NCBI RefSeq assembly: GCF_003002955.1
Contig: NZ_PVTJ01000010.1
Coordinates: 107,038-171,037, forward strand
Length of the DNA stretch: 64,000 nt
DNA from: Glycomyces artemisiae
Lineage (GTDB): Bacteria; Actinomycetota; Actinomycetes; Mycobacteriales; Micromonosporaceae
Reading direction: 5' to 3'
The translations under genes were made by a program, and so were the position numbers. Position 1 is the stretch's first letter. Every line of letters begins with the position of its first letter. The notes beneath the pieces were generated by a model that was given only the letters and a program-made list of their open reading frames with translations, was not told where the DNA came from and made no database searches. This document shows, piece after piece, positions 1 to 9,411 of the stretch.

Positions 1-145
1 CGACGGAGCCGACGAGTGCGGTGGGGATGCCGCGCCTGGCGAGGGCGACGGCGGTGTTCGCGGGGCCGCCGCCGCAGGTGGGGCGGAGCTCGCCGCCGGG
101 CGCGGGCACGAGGTCGATGACGTTCTCGCCTGCCACGAGGATCAA
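1..145 (-). CDS. PfkB-family sugar kinase, N-terminal part (cut by window edge)
   Basis: Only the first 48 codons are in the window and the gene runs off the left edge. The start is TTG at 145, preceded by a good AAGGAG ribosome-binding site. The visible N-terminus carries the PfkB (ribokinase/fructokinase) substrate-binding signature, with the Gly-Gly-Gly-Pro-Ala-Asn motif followed by TAVALARRG. The family phosphorylates fructose, ribose or related substrates with ATP. The substrate cannot be told from this fragment, although the spacing from the start to the GG-N motif fits fructokinases. Confidence 0.75.
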   Translation of the reverse strand, partial: MILVAGENVIDLVPAPGGELRPTCGGGPANTAVALARRGIPTALVGSV

Positions 146-365
146 CGGGGGCTCCTTCCGGTCGGGCGCGATGCCGCTGCCCGAAAGGTTATTGCAGTGC
201 CTGGCGGGCCCGGAAGTCGGATTCGCGCCTCGTTGGCGGCGTGCGTCCCGGTTCGGCCGCATCGGGCCCGTGGCGGAGCCGGGCCGGTGCCGGGGTCGAG
301 CCTCGTGGGCCACGCCGCGGCGGGGCGGCTCGCGGCGCCGCGGCGGGGTCGTCCAGGATGGGGGC

Positions 366-956
366 ATGTCCAGCGAAGAGGTCAAGGGCGCCGCAGAGGT
401 CGACATCGAGGCCCTGGCGGCCGCGGAGGCGAACGCCGAGTCCGCGAAGGCCAAGCGGCCCAAGCCGCGGCGGATGCGCGACATGGCGCTGTCGATGGCG
501 GTCCTGCTGGTGCCGCTCGGCCTGTTCTACTGGGCGTGGAGCTGGCTCGCCGAGGACCGGCAGGTGAGCGTGGTCGACACCGCCGAGAACTACGCGACGG
601 CCGCGAGCCTGGGCCTGCCCGCGATCGAGCCGGAGCTGGGGGAGGACTGGAAGCCGATCTCCACGCACCTCGCCGCGGACGGGACCGTGACGACGCTGCG
701 CACCGGCTGGTACTCGCCGGACGGCAACGGCCTCCAGATGTCCGAGACCTCCGGCGACGCGACCGAGGTCGACGAGGGCCTCACCGGCGCCGGGACGCCC
801 GTCGAGTCCGCCGGGATCGAATGGGCCTCCTACGAGCTCGACTCCGGCGAGGCGTGGGTCGCGGTCATCGACGGCGCCACGGTCGTGCTGTCGGCCGAGA
901 CCGACGGCACGGCCGACCTCGACGACCTCGCGGCGGGCGTCGCCGCCGCGTCCTAG
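366..956 (+). CDS. DUF4245-like membrane-anchored protein
   Basis: A 196-residue protein with a charged, Lys/Arg-rich N-terminal cytoplasmic segment (residues 1-40), one membrane helix (about 41-60, LSMAVLLVPLGLFYWAWSWL) and an extracytoplasmic domain of about 130 residues. Sequence style and position next to xseB-xseA-ispH match the actinobacterial DUF4245 family, which has no known function. The ATG at 366 was chosen because it follows a GGATGGGGG purine run and begins a sensible topology; the open frame upstream is much longer but looks non-coding. Convergent with xseB. Confidence 0.75.
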   Translation: MSSEEVKGAAEVDIEALAAAEANAESAKAKRPKPRRMRDMALSMAVLLVPLGLFYWAWSWLAEDRQVSVVDTAENYATAASLGLPAIEPELGEDWKPISTHLAADGTVTTLRTGWYSPDGNGLQMSETSGDATEVDEGLTGAGTPVESAGIEWASYELDSGEAWVAVIDGATVVLSAETDGTADLDDLAAGVAAAS

Positions 957-1115
957 ACGCGCGCCGCCCGAAGGGCGTGGGCGGGTGGGCTGGGAGTACT
1001 GCCATCCCTAACCCCCACCCACCCGGGGAACGGGTAGCGCCCATCCTGCCGGGCGGGTCCGACAAGAACGGCCTCCCGGGGCCGGGATGTCGCCCGGACG
1101 GGCGAGCGCCCGCGA

Positions 1116-1328
1116 TCAGTCCTCGTCTTCTCCCGCTTCGGGTTCCGTGCGGGCCTTGAGGCGCTCGCGGGCGCCTTCCAGGTGGGACTGGCAGCGGTCG
1201 GCGAGGGCCTCGCCGCGCTCCCAGAGCTTCAGGGACTCCTCCAGGGTCGCCCCGCCCGCCTCCAGCCGCTCCACCGTCGCCACCAGCTCGGCGCGGGCCT
1301 CCTCGTACGTCAACCGCTCGTCGCTCAC
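1116..1328 (-). CDS. xseB: Exodeoxyribonuclease VII small subunit
   Basis: A 70-residue protein with the family pattern: TYEEARAELVATVERLEAGG, then LEESLKLWERGEAL and LADRCQSHLEGARERL. It forms the multimeric small-subunit stalk of exonuclease VII, which degrades single-stranded DNA from both ends. The GTG start at 1328 overlaps the TGA of xseA by four bases (GTGA), so translation is very likely coupled to xseA. The acidic C-terminal tail is typical of the family. Confidence 0.93.
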   Translation of the reverse strand: MSDERLTYEEARAELVATVERLEAGGATLEESLKLWERGEALADRCQSHLEGARERLKARTEPEAGEDED

Positions 1329-2623
1329 GCGTCGTCCTCCCTCGTGTCCGTTGCCGTCTCCGTCGTCGTCGCCACGACCGCCGCGCGCAGCGAGCCCGCC
1401 GCGAGGCGCACCTCCACGGCCTCCCCGGCGTCGGCCGCGTCCCGCAGGACCGCCCCCGACGCCGTGTCCGTGACGATCGCATAACCGCGGTCCAGTGTGG
1501 ACTGCGGTGAGAGGGTGCGCAGCCGCGCCCGCAGGTGCTCCAGCTCGTCCGCCGACCGCTCCAGGCGCGAATCCACGCGGGACCGCATGCGGTGCACCAG
1601 GTTCGCGACCGCCTCCGAGCGGGCCTCCAGCATCGACTCGGGCCTTGCGAGCACCGGCCGCGCGCGCATCGCCGCGAGCGCGTCGGATTCGCGCACGAGC
1701 ATCGCGTTCAGGGCCTGGCGCAGCCGGGTGCGGCTGATGTTGAGGCCGCGCTGCTCCTCGGCGAGGTCCGGGACCACTTTCTTCCCGGCCTCGGTGGGCG
1801 TGGAGGCGCGCCAGTCGGCGACGTAGTCGAGGATCGGCGTGTCCGGCTCGTGCCCGATCGCCGACACCACCGGCGTGACGGCCTCGGCGACGGCCCGGCA
1901 CAGCGTCTCGTCGGAGAACGGCAGCAGGTCCTCCATCGAGCCGCCGCCGCGGGCGATGACGATGACCTCGACGTCGGGATCGCGGTCGAGCTCGGCGAGC
2001 GCCGCGCACACCTCGGTGACCGCGCGCGGCCCCTGCACGGCGACCTCGCGGACTTCGAAGTCCGCGGACGGGAGGCGGGCCTTCGCGTTCTTCAGCACGT
2101 CGCGCATCGCGTCGGAGGCGCGGCCGGTGATGAGCCCGATCCGGTACGGCAGGAACGGCAGCGGCTTCTTCCGGTCGGCCGCGAACAGGCCCTCCGCGGC
2201 CAGGAGCTTCTTGAGCCGCTCCAGCCGCGCGAGCAGCTCCCCGAGCCCGACCTGCCGGATCTCGCGCACGTGCAGCGACAGCGATCCGTTCTTGTCCCAC
2301 CACTGCGCCTGCGCCCGGATGACGACCTGCGCGCCGTCGCGCAGCGGCGGGTCGCACGCGGCGACCGCGCCGGTGAAGTCGACGACCCGCATCGAGACCT
2401 CGGCGGACGGGTCGCGCAGCGTCAGGTACACCGTGCGGCCCCGGTGGCTGATCTCGGTGATCTGCCCCTCGGTCCACACCTCCCCGAGCCGCGCCAGCCA
2501 GTCGCCGATCTTCTTCGACACGACCCGCAGCGGCCACGGGTTCTCGGCGCTCATCGGCGCGCCCGGTCCGACGGCCGGTGCCTCCCGGCCCTGGGCTGCG
2601 CTGCTCTGCTCTGCGGCGGTCAC
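1325..2623 (-). CDS. xseA: Exodeoxyribonuclease VII large subunit
   Basis: A 432-residue catalytic subunit of exonuclease VII. An N-terminal OB fold (about residues 25-120, with NPWPLRVVSKKIGDWLARLG and VWTEGQITEI) precedes the nuclease core, which carries the family motif IGLITGRASDAMRDVL, the GGGSMEDLLPF block and VSAIGHEPDTPI, then a long coiled-coil C-terminus. The GTG start at 2623 is preferred because a TACTCT -10 hexamer lies six bases upstream, giving a leaderless message. The ATG at 2554 would also yield a normal-length family member. It is divergent from ispH and overlaps xseB downstream. Confidence 0.93.
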   Translation of the reverse strand: MTAAEQSSAAQGREAPAVGPGAPMSAENPWPLRVVSKKIGDWLARLGEVWTEGQITEISHRGRTVYLTLRDPSAEVSMRVVDFTGAVAACDPPLRDGAQVVIRAQAQWWDKNGSLSLHVREIRQVGLGELLARLERLKKLLAAEGLFAADRKKPLPFLPYRIGLITGRASDAMRDVLKNAKARLPSADFEVREVAVQGPRAVTEVCAALAELDRDPDVEVIVIARGGGSMEDLLPFSDETLCRAVAEAVTPVVSAIGHEPDTPILDYVADWRASTPTEAGKKVVPDLAEEQRGLNISRTRLRQALNAMLVRESDALAAMRARPVLARPESMLEARSEAVANLVHRMRSRVDSRLERSADELEHLRARLRTLSPQSTLDRGYAIVTDTASGAVLRDAADAGEAVEVRLAAGSLRAAVVATTTETATDTREDDA

Positions 2624-4761
2624 GTGGCCAGAGTAACTGGGGGGTGTGACGAAACCGGGCGTCCGGTTACCATCGAGGCGTGGCAGACCCGAAGCGAGTG
2701 TTGTTGGCCAAGCCGCGCGGGTACTGCGCGGGCGTGGACCGGGCCGTGGTGACCGTCGAGAAGGCGCTGGAGCTCTACGGCGCTCCCGTCTACGTGCGCA
2801 AGGAGATCGTGCACAACCGGCACGTCGTGGACACCCTCGCCGCGAAGGGCGCGGTGTTCGTGGAGGAGAACGAGGAGGTCCCGCACGGGTCCGTCGTCGT
2901 GTTCTCCGCGCACGGCGTGGCGCCCGAGGTCCACGACCAGGCCGCCGAGCGCGGCCTCAAGGCGATCGACGCGACCTGCCCCCTGGTGACCAAGGTCCAC
3001 AAGGAGGCCCGCCGGTACGCCGAGGAGGACTACGACATCCTGCTCATCGGCCACGAGGGCCACGAGGAGGTCGTGGGCACCTCCGGGGAGGCCCCCGAGC
3101 ACATCCAGCTCGTCGACGGGCCCGACGGGGTCGACGGCGTCCAGATTCGTGACCCGGAGAAAGTGGTGTGGCTCTCGCAGACCACGCTGTCGGTGGACGA
3201 GACCATGGAGACCGTCGACCGGCTGAAGAAGCGCCTGCCGATGCTCCAGAGCCCGCCGAGCGACGACATCTGCTACGCGACGCAGAACCGCCAGCAGGTC
3301 GTCAAGGACATCGCCGCCGAATGCGACGTCATGCTCGTCGTCGGCTCCAAGAACTCCTCGAACTCGGTGCGGCTCGTCGAGGTCGCCGTCCAGCACGGCG
3401 CGCGCTCCGGCCACCTCATCGACTTCGCGCACGAGATCCAGGAGGACTGGCTCGACGGCGCCTCCACCGTGGGGCTCTCCTCGGGCGCGTCGGTGCCCGA
3501 CAACCTCGTGCAGGACGTCCTCGCGCACCTCGCCCAGCGCGGGTTCACCAGCGTCGAGGAGTTCGAGCCGGTCACCGAGAAGATCACCTTCCAGCTCCCG
3601 CGCGAACTCGTCACCGACCTCCGCGCCGCCGGGCGCGCCTAACTCGTCCCAGGACGGGCGCCGGGCCGGCGTCACCACCGGGGCCGGGGACTCCGGCGGG
3701 TCGCCCGCGACCTCCAGTTCGCTGAAGCGCCGCGCCGTCACCAGGAGCCGCGACTCGACGCTGGCGACCGCCGCGTTGTACGACCCGACCGCGGCCTCCA
3801 GGGACGAGCCGAGCCGCGCGAAGTGGCCCGCGACCGCGCCGAGGCGCTCGTGGAGCTCGCGGCCCAGCTTGTGGACCTCCTTCGCGTGCCTCGCCAGAGC
3901 CTCCTGGCGCCACGTGTGCGCCACCGTCCGCAGCAGCGCCATGAGCGTCGCCGGGGACGCGATGACCACGCCGCGCGCGAACGCGTCCTCCAGCAGCAGC
4001 GGGTCCCCGCGCAGGGCCGCGTCGAGGAACGCGTCCGCGGGCACGAACAGCACCACCAGCTCCGGCGTGTCGTCGAACGCCCGCCAGTACTCCTTGCCCG
4101 CCAACGCCTCCGCGTGCCGCCGCAGGTGCTTCGCGTGCGCCTTCAGCAGCTGGTCCCTCGCCGCCTCGTCCTCGACTTCGAGGGCCTGGAGGTACGCCTG
4201 GAGCGGGGCCTTCGCGTCGACCACGAGCGTCCGCCCGCCCGACAGCCGCACCACCAGGTCGGGGCGCACGCCGCGCCCGTCCACCGAACCGGTGTGCTGC
4301 TCGGAGAAGTCGCAGTGCTCGACCATCCCCGCGGCCTCCACGATCCGCCGCAGCTGCACCTCGCCCCACTGGCCCCGCACCTGCGGGGACCTGAGCGCGC
4401 CCAGGAGCCGCCCGGTCTGCTCGCGCAGGCCCTCCGAGATGTCCGCGACGCCCGAGAGCTGGATGCGCAGCTGCGCGTAGGCGTCCACGCGCGCCTTCTC
4501 CACGTCCCCCAGTCGCGTCTCGTAGCGCTGCAACGTGTCCGCGATCGGCGCGAGGACCTGCCCGACGGCCTCCCGCGAATGGTCGGTCGCCTCGTACGCC
4601 ACGGTCCGCAGGGTCGCTTCGAGCCGGTGCTCGTTCTCCGCGGCGGCCTCCAGGCGGGCCGTCGCCGCCGCCAGCTCGGCCGCCTGGCGCGACCGCCCGG
4701 CGAACCACCCCCCGACCCCGCCCGCCGCGAGGCACACCGCCGCCAATAGGACCCACGTCAT
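2620..4761 (-). CDS. rmuC: DNA recombination protein RmuC, with an abnormal C-terminal read-through across ispH
   Basis: The recognisable RmuC part is residues 1 to about 372 (4761 down to about 3645). It has an N-terminal membrane anchor ([19 protein letters not shown]), a coiled coil, then the nuclease-like RmuC domain with [17 protein letters not shown] and RPDLVV followed by [11 protein letters not shown], the PD-(D/E)XK-like core. RmuC limits recombination-driven rearrangement. Family members end about where ispH ends on the other strand, but here no in-frame stop occurs until 2620. The remaining 340 or so residues are the exact antisense frame of ispH and resemble no protein. Either one base has been lost near 3645 (a TAG lies in a neighbouring frame at 3641-3639) or the overlap is real. 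Confidence 0.7.
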   Translation of the reverse strand: MTWVLLAAVCLAAGGVGGWFAGRSRQAAELAAATARLEAAAENEHRLEATLRTVAYEATDHSREAVGQVLAPIADTLQRYETRLGDVEKARVDAYAQLRIQLSGVADISEGLREQTGRLLGALRSPQVRGQWGEVQLRRIVEAAGMVEHCDFSEQHTGSVDGRGVRPDLVVRLSGGRTLVVDAKAPLQAYLQALEVEDEAARDQLLKAHAKHLRRHAEALAGKEYWRAFDDTPELVVLFVPADAFLDAALRGDPLLLEDAFARGVVIASPATLMALLRTVAHTWRQEALARHAKEVHKLGRELHERLGAVAGHFARLGSSLEAAVGSYNAAVASVESRLLVTARRFSELEVAGDPPESPAPVVTPARRPSWDELGAPGGAEVGDEFARELEGDLLGDRLELLDAGEPALGEVREDVLHEVVGHRRARGEPHGGGAVEPVLLDLVREVDEVAGARAVLDGDLDEPHRVRGVLGADDEHDVAFGGDVLDDLLAVLRRVADVVARRALEHRQALLQPVDGLHGLVHRQRGLREPHHFLRVTNLDAVDPVGPVDELDVLGGLPGGAHDLLVALVADEQDVVVLLGVPAGLLVDLGHQGAGRVDRLEAALGGLVVDLGRHAVRGEHDDGPVRDLLVLLHEHRALRGEGVHDVPVVHDLLAHVDGSAVELQRLLDGHHGPVHARAVPARLGQQHSLRVCHASMVTGRPVSSHPPVTLAT
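2630..2635 (-). promoter_or_regulatory. -10 hexamer of xseA, leaderless type
   Basis: TACTCT on the minus strand ends six bases before the GTG of xseA at 2623, which would place the transcription start on the initiation codon. No clear -35 is seen. Confidence 0.55.
2646..2680 (+). promoter_or_regulatory. ispH promoter, leaderless type
   Basis: GTGACG at 2646-2651 resembles a -35, and TACCAT at 2668-2673 is a TAnnnT -10 with a 16-bp spacer. The GTG of ispH starts at 2680, seven bases after the -10, so the message should begin at the start codon. Confidence 0.6.
2680..3642 (+). CDS. ispH: 4-hydroxy-3-methylbut-2-enyl diphosphate reductase
   Basis: A 320-residue IspH (LytB), the last enzyme of the MEP isoprenoid pathway. 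It reduces HMBPP to IPP and DMAPP with a [4Fe-4S] cluster. The three cluster cysteines are present at Cys16 (GYCAGVDRA), Cys100 (DATCPLVTK) and Cys198 ([10 protein letters not shown]), as are the HGV and GTSGEA motifs and the SSNS substrate loop. Length is normal. GTG at 2680 is favoured by the leaderless promoter placed directly on it. It is convergent with rmuC. Confidence 0.97.
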   Translation: MADPKRVLLAKPRGYCAGVDRAVVTVEKALELYGAPVYVRKEIVHNRHVVDTLAAKGAVFVEENEEVPHGSVVVFSAHGVAPEVHDQAAERGLKAIDATCPLVTKVHKEARRYAEEDYDILLIGHEGHEEVVGTSGEAPEHIQLVDGPDGVDGVQIRDPEKVVWLSQTTLSVDETMETVDRLKKRLPMLQSPPSDDICYATQNRQQVVKDIAAECDVMLVVGSKNSSNSVRLVEVAVQHGARSGHLIDFAHEIQEDWLDGASTVGLSSGASVPDNLVQDVLAHLAQRGFTSVEEFEPVTEKITFQLPRELVTDLRAAGRA

Positions 4762-4768
4762 AGAGGCC

Positions 4769-4774
4769 AGTCTA
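4769..4774 (-). promoter_or_regulatory. -10 hexamer of rmuC, leaderless type
   Basis: TAGACT on the minus strand lies seven bases before the rmuC ATG at 4761. It is divergent from the TAGAGT serving the gene at 4803, so the two promoters lie back to back in about 40 bp. Confidence 0.55.
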
Positions 4775-4790
4775 AGCGGGCGGCCGCAGG

Positions 4791-4796
4791 TAGAGT
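4791..4796 (+). promoter_or_regulatory. -10 hexamer of the glycine-rich membrane protein gene, leaderless type
   Basis: TAGAGT is followed by six bases and the ATG at 4803. No Shine-Dalgarno sequence is present, in keeping with a leaderless message. Confidence 0.55.
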
Positions 4797-4802
4797 CGGT
4801 AC

Positions 4803-5573
4803 ATGTTGCTGTGGTTGACCCTCCTGGTGGTGGCCATCCTGGTCATCGCCTTCCTCGTCCAGTCCAACAAGAAGCGCGCCCAGGCCGAGCTGGCCGACGC
4901 GCAGGCCGAGGCCCGCCGCCTGCACGAGCGGCTCGGCGGCCAGACGATGAACCTCGTGGCGCCGGGGGACAACCTGCCCGCCGCACAGGCCCTCGCCGAC
5001 GCGGGCGAGCGCTACACCGCGACCGGCTCCCAGATCGAGCAGGCGCAGACGATCCACCAGTACCGGCTCGCCGCCCAGACCGCGATCGAGGGCCTCCACT
5101 ACGTGCGGGCCGCCCGCACCGCCATGGACCTCGACCCCGGGCCCGAGATCCCGCAGCTGCGCGGCCACCGCAGCACCGGCGCGCTCACCGAGCCGGTGAG
5201 CGCCGAGGTCGAGGGCCGCCGGTACACCGGCTCGCCGAACCCGAGCGACGAGAACCGCCACTACTACCCGGGCGGCACTGTGGACGGACGCCCGGTCCCG
5301 TCCGGCTGGTACAACACGCCGTGGTGGCAGCCCGCGCTGGCGGGCGCGGGCGGCGCGCTCGTGGGCATGATGATCTTCGACGCGATGATCTCGCCCGCGT
5401 ATTCCATGGGCGCCATCGAGGGCGGGTACGCCGACGGCTACCAGGACGGCTTCGCCGACGGCGGCGCGGACGCGTCCGCGGACGGGGGCGGCGACGGTGG
5501 CGGCGATTACGGCGGGGGCGACTTCGGCGGCGGGGACTTCGGGGGCGGAGGCGACTTCGGCGGGTTCGAGTAG
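4803..5573 (+). CDS. Membrane protein with coiled coil and glycine-rich tail, function unknown
   Basis: A 256-residue protein. Residues 2-19 form an N-terminal membrane helix (LLWLTLLVVAILVIAFLV). It is followed by a charged helix (about 22-47), a mixed central domain, a second hydrophobic stretch (about 178-195, PALAGAGGALVGMMIFDAMI), and a low-complexity Gly/Asp/Phe tail built from GGGDFGG units (about 220-256). Such tails often sit on secreted or surface-exposed segments. It is not recognised as a named family. A strong terminator follows. Confidence 0.7.
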   Translation: MLLWLTLLVVAILVIAFLVQSNKKRAQAELADAQAEARRLHERLGGQTMNLVAPGDNLPAAQALADAGERYTATGSQIEQAQTIHQYRLAAQTAIEGLHYVRAARTAMDLDPGPEIPQLRGHRSTGALTEPVSAEVEGRRYTGSPNPSDENRHYYPGGTVDGRPVPSGWYNTPWWQPALAGAGGALVGMMIFDAMISPAYSMGAIEGGYADGYQDGFADGGADASADGGGDGGGDYGGGDFGGGDFGGGGDFGGFE

Positions 5574-5593
5574 CCTCCCGACGCGAGTGCTCC

Positions 5594-5620
5594 GGCCCCC
5601 GCCCACAGTGGGCGGGGGCC
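5594..5620 (+). terminator. Intrinsic terminator hairpin
   Basis: GGCCCCCGCCCAC and its exact complement are separated by a single base, giving a very stable GC stem 20 bp after the stop at 5573. There is no U-run. Confidence 0.7.
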
Positions 5621-6055
5621 GTTCGCGTGCCTGGGGGTGCAGAAGGGGTAATGCGGCCACTACTCGACGTGAGTCCCAAGCGCCCCAGCGACTTTGTGCA
5701 ACCTTGTTTGTGATCTTGATCACTTGATTGGGTCTACGTTCCGTTTCCGGAGTGTTGACGAAGCGTTACTTCACGTCCCGCGCCGTCCCGCTTCCGCCGG
5801 GCTGCGCGGGAATCTCCCGAGTTCAGGGGCTCTGCCGCTCACTCCCGGTTCGGGCCCTTCGCCCGCTGCGCCGCAAAGGCGCGTTACCGGAGTTCTGTCG
5901 AAGCGTGACCGAACCGTGCGAAGTGGGGCCTTGTGCGTTCGTTTGTGGACTGGAATCGTGTCCTCGTCGGCGTCCGCGCATCCACGCGAGGCGCCGCTCG
6001 ACCCCCCACTCCGGGCACTACCCAACGCCCGGAGCCCAACAGAACAGGAGCCGTC
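5621..6055. other. Intergenic region upstream of the first subtilase
   Basis: About 435 bases without a convincing gene and clearly less GC-rich than the surroundings between about 5690 and 5770. It holds a CRP-like palindrome (see 5709-5724) and a TACGTT -10-like hexamer at 5735-5740. The rest is a long untranslated leader or unassigned sequence. Confidence 0.5.
5709..5724. promoter_or_regulatory. CRP/GlxR-like palindrome
   Basis: TGTGATCTTGATCACT matches the CRP-family pattern TGTGA-N6-TCACA at nine of ten consensus positions. It lies about 345 bp upstream of the first subtilase and just before a TACGTT hexamer, where it could act as an activator or repressor site. Confidence 0.45.
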
Positions 6056-9000
6056 GTGACGAATCCGCAACGACGATGGCGCAGGGCGCTCGCGGCTGCG
6101 GCCGCGGGACTGCTGGTATCGGCCATGCCCGGTACCGCGGCCTTCGCCGAGTCCGACACCGACGCACTCATCGAGGACAAGGCCGCGGCCGACCTCCTCA
6201 CGGCGATCGAGTCAGAGGGCGAGGCCGAGATCTGGGTGCGCTTCGAAGGAGCCCCCGATTTCAGCCCCGCCCTCGCAGCAGACACCAAGACCGAGAAGGG
6301 CTCCGAAGCCGTTGCAGCGGCTCAGGAGTTCGCCGAGGCCTCGCAGAAGGACGTGATCGACCTCCTGGAGCAGTCCGGTGCCGACTACGAATCCTACTGG
6401 GGTTCCAACACCGTGCGCACCACCGGCGGCAAGGACCTCGTCGCCGACCTCGTGCAGGTCGCCAATGTGGACGCCCTCGTCCAGGCGCCCGAGTACGAGC
6501 TCATCGACCCCGTCCCCGAGAGCGGCTTCGGGACCACCGCCACCGAATGGGGCGTCGACGCGATCAACGCGCCCGACGTGTGGGACCTCGGCTACGACGG
6601 GACCGGCGTCGTCGTCGCCTCGATCGACACCGGCGTCGACTACGACCACCCGGCCCTGGTGAACCAGTACCGCGGCAACAACGGCGACGGCACCTTCACG
6701 CACGACTACAACTTCTACGACGTCGCGAACTCGTGCGCCGGGGACGCCCCCTGCGACACCAACGGCCACGGCACCCACACCATGGGCACCATGGTCGGCG
6801 ACGACGGCGCGGGGAACCAGATCGGCGTCGCCCCCGGCGCCGAGTGGATCGCCGTCAACGGCTGCTGCCCCAGCGCCGACGCGCTCCTGGACGCCGGGCA
6901 GTGGATCGCCGCGCCCACCAAGGCCGACGGCTCCGACCCCGACCCGTCCAAGGCGCCCGACGTCGTCAACAACTCGTGGGGCACCACGGCCTCCGTGGAC
7001 GACCCGTTCTACGAGGACGTCGTGGCCCTGTGGCACGCCGCCGGGATCATCCCCGTGATGTCCCTGGGCAACAACGGCGAAGAGGGCTGCGAGTCGGCCG
7101 GCTCGCCCGGCCTGTACCCGAACGTGATCGGCGTCGGCGCCTACGACGAGGCCGGCGAGATCGCGTACTTCTCCGCCCGCGGCCCCGGCCGCGACGGGCA
7201 GGTCAAGCCCGACCTGGCCGCCCCCGGCGTCGCGGTCCGCTCCGCGATCCCCGGGACCGGCTACGGCCTCAAGAGCGGCACCTCCATGGCCGCACCGCAC
7301 GTCGTCGGCGCCGTGGCCCTGATCCTCTCGGCCGCACCGGCACTCGACGGCGACTACGAGGGCGTCTACGAGGCCCTCACCGGCACCGCCGTGCCCGTCG
7401 ACGACGACCAGTGCGGCGGCACCGCCGAACTGAACAACGTGTGGGGCAACGGCAAACTCGACGCGCTCGCGGCGGTCCTCGCGTCCCCGATCGGCGACAC
7501 CGGCTCGGTCTCGGGCACCGTCACCGACCAGGACGGCGCGCCCGTCGCCGACGCCGACCTGGTGTTCACCGGCGACTTCACCCGCCGCGCCACCTCCGGC
7601 GAGGACGGGGCGTTCGCGCTCCCCGTCGTCCCCACCGGCACGTACGCGGTCACGGTGAACAAGTTCGGGTACGCCGAGACCACCGGCACCGTCACCGTCG
7701 AAGCGGACCAGGCCGCGGTCTTCGACCCCGTCCTCACCGCCGTCGACTCGGCCACCGTGAGCGGCACCGTCGTCGACGGCTCCGGCCACGGCTGGCCCCT
7801 CGCGGCCACCGTCTCCACCGAAGGCGGCGAGGTCTCGACCGCGACCGACCCGCTGACCGGCGAGTTCTCGCTGACCCTCCCGGTCGGCGAGTGGGACCTG
7901 GTGGTCGAGGCCGACTACCCCGGCTACCAGACCGTCACCACCAGCGTCGTCTCCGCGAACGACCTCGTCATCGAAGTGCCGATCACCGAGGACTGCACCG
8001 CGCCCGGCTACGGGTACGAGCCCCTCGGCAACGGCTTCGAGGGCGGCACGACCCCCGCGGGCTGGACCGTCGTCAACCGCGCCCAGAACCCGTGGACGTT
8101 CGACGACCCCGGCGGGCGCGGCAACCGCACCCCCGGCTCCGGCGGGTTCGCCATCGCCGACTCCGACGAGCAGGGCTCGGGCGGGAAGCTCCTCGACTCC
8201 GACCTCGTCTCCCCGGTGTTCGACCTGTCCGCCGCCGACGAGCCGGTCCTGTCCTTCGCGACCGACTACTACAAGGGCTCCTACAACACCGTCGCCGAGG
8301 TCCTCTTCAGCCCCGACGCCGGCGCCACGTGGGAGACCGTGTGGGCCCCGACCGCGAACGCCCGCAACCAGACCGTGGAGATCGACTTGTCCGAGTGGGC
8401 CGACTCCACCGCCGCGCAGGTGAAGTTCCACTACAACGACAACACCACGTGGGCGTGGTGGTGGGAGATCGACGACGTGTTCGTCGGCACCTCCCGCGAC
8501 TGCACCGCCATCGAGGGCGGCCTGGTGCGCGGCACCGTCACCGACCTGGAGTCCGGCGAACCGTTCGCGGGCGCCACCGTCACCCACACCGCGTCCGGCT
8601 ACTCGGCCGTCACCGACGAGGACGGCTCCTACTGGACGTTCGCGCCCGGCACGGGCCCGAGCGAGTTCAAGGCCGTCGTCGCCGAGTACGGCTCCGCCAC
8701 CGAAGACGTCGCGATCGTCCCCGACGCCGTGACGACCGCGGACTTCGCGATCGGCGTGGCGGACATCAGCATCTCGGCGACCTCGGTCAGCACCTACGTC
8801 CAGCAGGGCGCGACCTGGTCGACCCGCCTGCGGCTCACCAACACCGGGACCGCCGACGGCGACGTCACGTTCTCGGTCTCGGACGGCGGCTTCGCGATCC
8901 TCGGCTACGGCTACCCCGGCGACACCTCGTGGCTCACCACGAGCGTCGACGCGGTCACCGTCCCCGCCGGGGCCACCGTCACCGTCACGGTGAAGACCAG

Positions 9001-9394
9001 CGCCACCGCTGAAGCGGGCGTCGACCAGCCGGGCACCTACACGGCCACGCTGACGGCGAACTACGTCAGCCCCAACGAATCGCCCTCAGTGGACGTGTCC
9101 ATGCTCGTCGTCCCCACGGCCGAGCAGGGCAAGGTCACCGGGACGGTCCTGGCCGCCACCTGCGAGGGCGACACCGTCCCGCTCGGCGACGTCCAGGTCC
9201 AGGTCCGCGGCGCCGACGGCGACCGGTTCCACTTCTGGACCGACGACAACGGCGACTACTCCTACTGGTTCCCCGAGGGCGACTTCACGATCATCGCCTC
9301 CAAGGACGGCTACGCCGCCGACTTCGGGAGCCTCGCGCTCCCGGCCGGCGACACCGCCGACCTGAGCTTCACCCTGGAGGAGCTGAACTGCTGA
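6056..9394 (+). CDS. Secreted subtilisin-like serine protease with CarboxypepD-reg and jelly-roll modules
   Basis: A 1112-residue exported protease. The signal peptide is residues 1 to about 32 (two-Arg n-region, Ala-rich core, ending TAAFA). A propeptide follows, then the S8 catalytic domain with Asp191 (ASIDTGVDYDHP), His238 (NGHGTHTMG), the oxyanion Asn near 306 (VVNNSWGT) and Ser410 (KSGTSMAAPH). After about residue 470 come two carboxypeptidase-regulatory-like beta domains, an adhesive jelly-roll module with Trp-rich repeats (about 655-815), and further regulatory-like domains to the end. GTG at 6056 has an ACAGGAG ribosome-binding site. It is paralogous to the next gene. Probable role: extracellular protein breakdown. 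Confidence 0.92.
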   Translation: MTNPQRRWRRALAAAAAGLLVSAMPGTAAFAESDTDALIEDKAAADLLTAIESEGEAEIWVRFEGAPDFSPALAADTKTEKGSEAVAAAQEFAEASQKDVIDLLEQSGADYESYWGSNTVRTTGGKDLVADLVQVANVDALVQAPEYELIDPVPESGFGTTATEWGVDAINAPDVWDLGYDGTGVVVASIDTGVDYDHPALVNQYRGNNGDGTFTHDYNFYDVANSCAGDAPCDTNGHGTHTMGTMVGDDGAGNQIGVAPGAEWIAVNGCCPSADALLDAGQWIAAPTKADGSDPDPSKAPDVVNNSWGTTASVDDPFYEDVVALWHAAGIIPVMSLGNNGEEGCESAGSPGLYPNVIGVGAYDEAGEIAYFSARGPGRDGQVKPDLAAPGVAVRSAIPGTGYGLKSGTSMAAPHVVGAVALILSAAPALDGDYEGVYEALTGTAVPVDDDQCGGTAELNNVWGNGKLDALAAVLASPIGDTGSVSGTVTDQDGAPVADADLVFTGDFTRRATSGEDGAFALPVVPTGTYAVTVNKFGYAETTGTVTVEADQAAVFDPVLTAVDSATVSGTVVDGSGHGWPLAATVSTEGGEVSTATDPLTGEFSLTLPVGEWDLVVEADYPGYQTVTTSVVSANDLVIEVPITEDCTAPGYGYEPLGNGFEGGTTPAGWTVVNRAQNPWTFDDPGGRGNRTPGSGGFAIADSDEQGSGGKLLDSDLVSPVFDLSAADEPVLSFATDYYKGSYNTVAEVLFSPDAGATWETVWAPTANARNQTVEIDLSEWADSTAAQVKFHYNDNTTWAWWWEIDDVFVGTSRDCTAIEGGLVRGTVTDLESGEPFAGATVTHTASGYSAVTDEDGSYWTFAPGTGPSEFKAVVAEYGSATEDVAIVPDAVTTADFAIGVADISISATSVSTYVQQGATWSTRLRLTNTGTADGDVTFSVSDGGFAILGYGYPGDTSWLTTSVDAVTVPAGATVTVTVKTSATAEAGVDQPGTYTATLTANYVSPNESPSVDVSMLVVPTAEQGKVTGTVLAATCEGDTVPLGDVQVQVRGADGDRFHFWTDDNGDYSYWFPEGDFTIIASKDGYAADFGSLALPAGDTADLSFTLEELNC

Positions 9395-9411
9395 GACCTG
9401 AGTGAACACCC

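Noticed and set aside
3611..4756. A 381-codon minus-strand frame overlapping rmuC
   Set aside because: Gly/Arg/Ala-rich shadow; the RmuC domain is in the neighbouring frame.
5728..9012. A 1094-codon plus-strand frame over the first subtilase
   Set aside because: Arg/His/Gly-rich shadow of the protease in another frame; signal peptide, catalytic triad and ribosome-binding site all lie in the protease frame.
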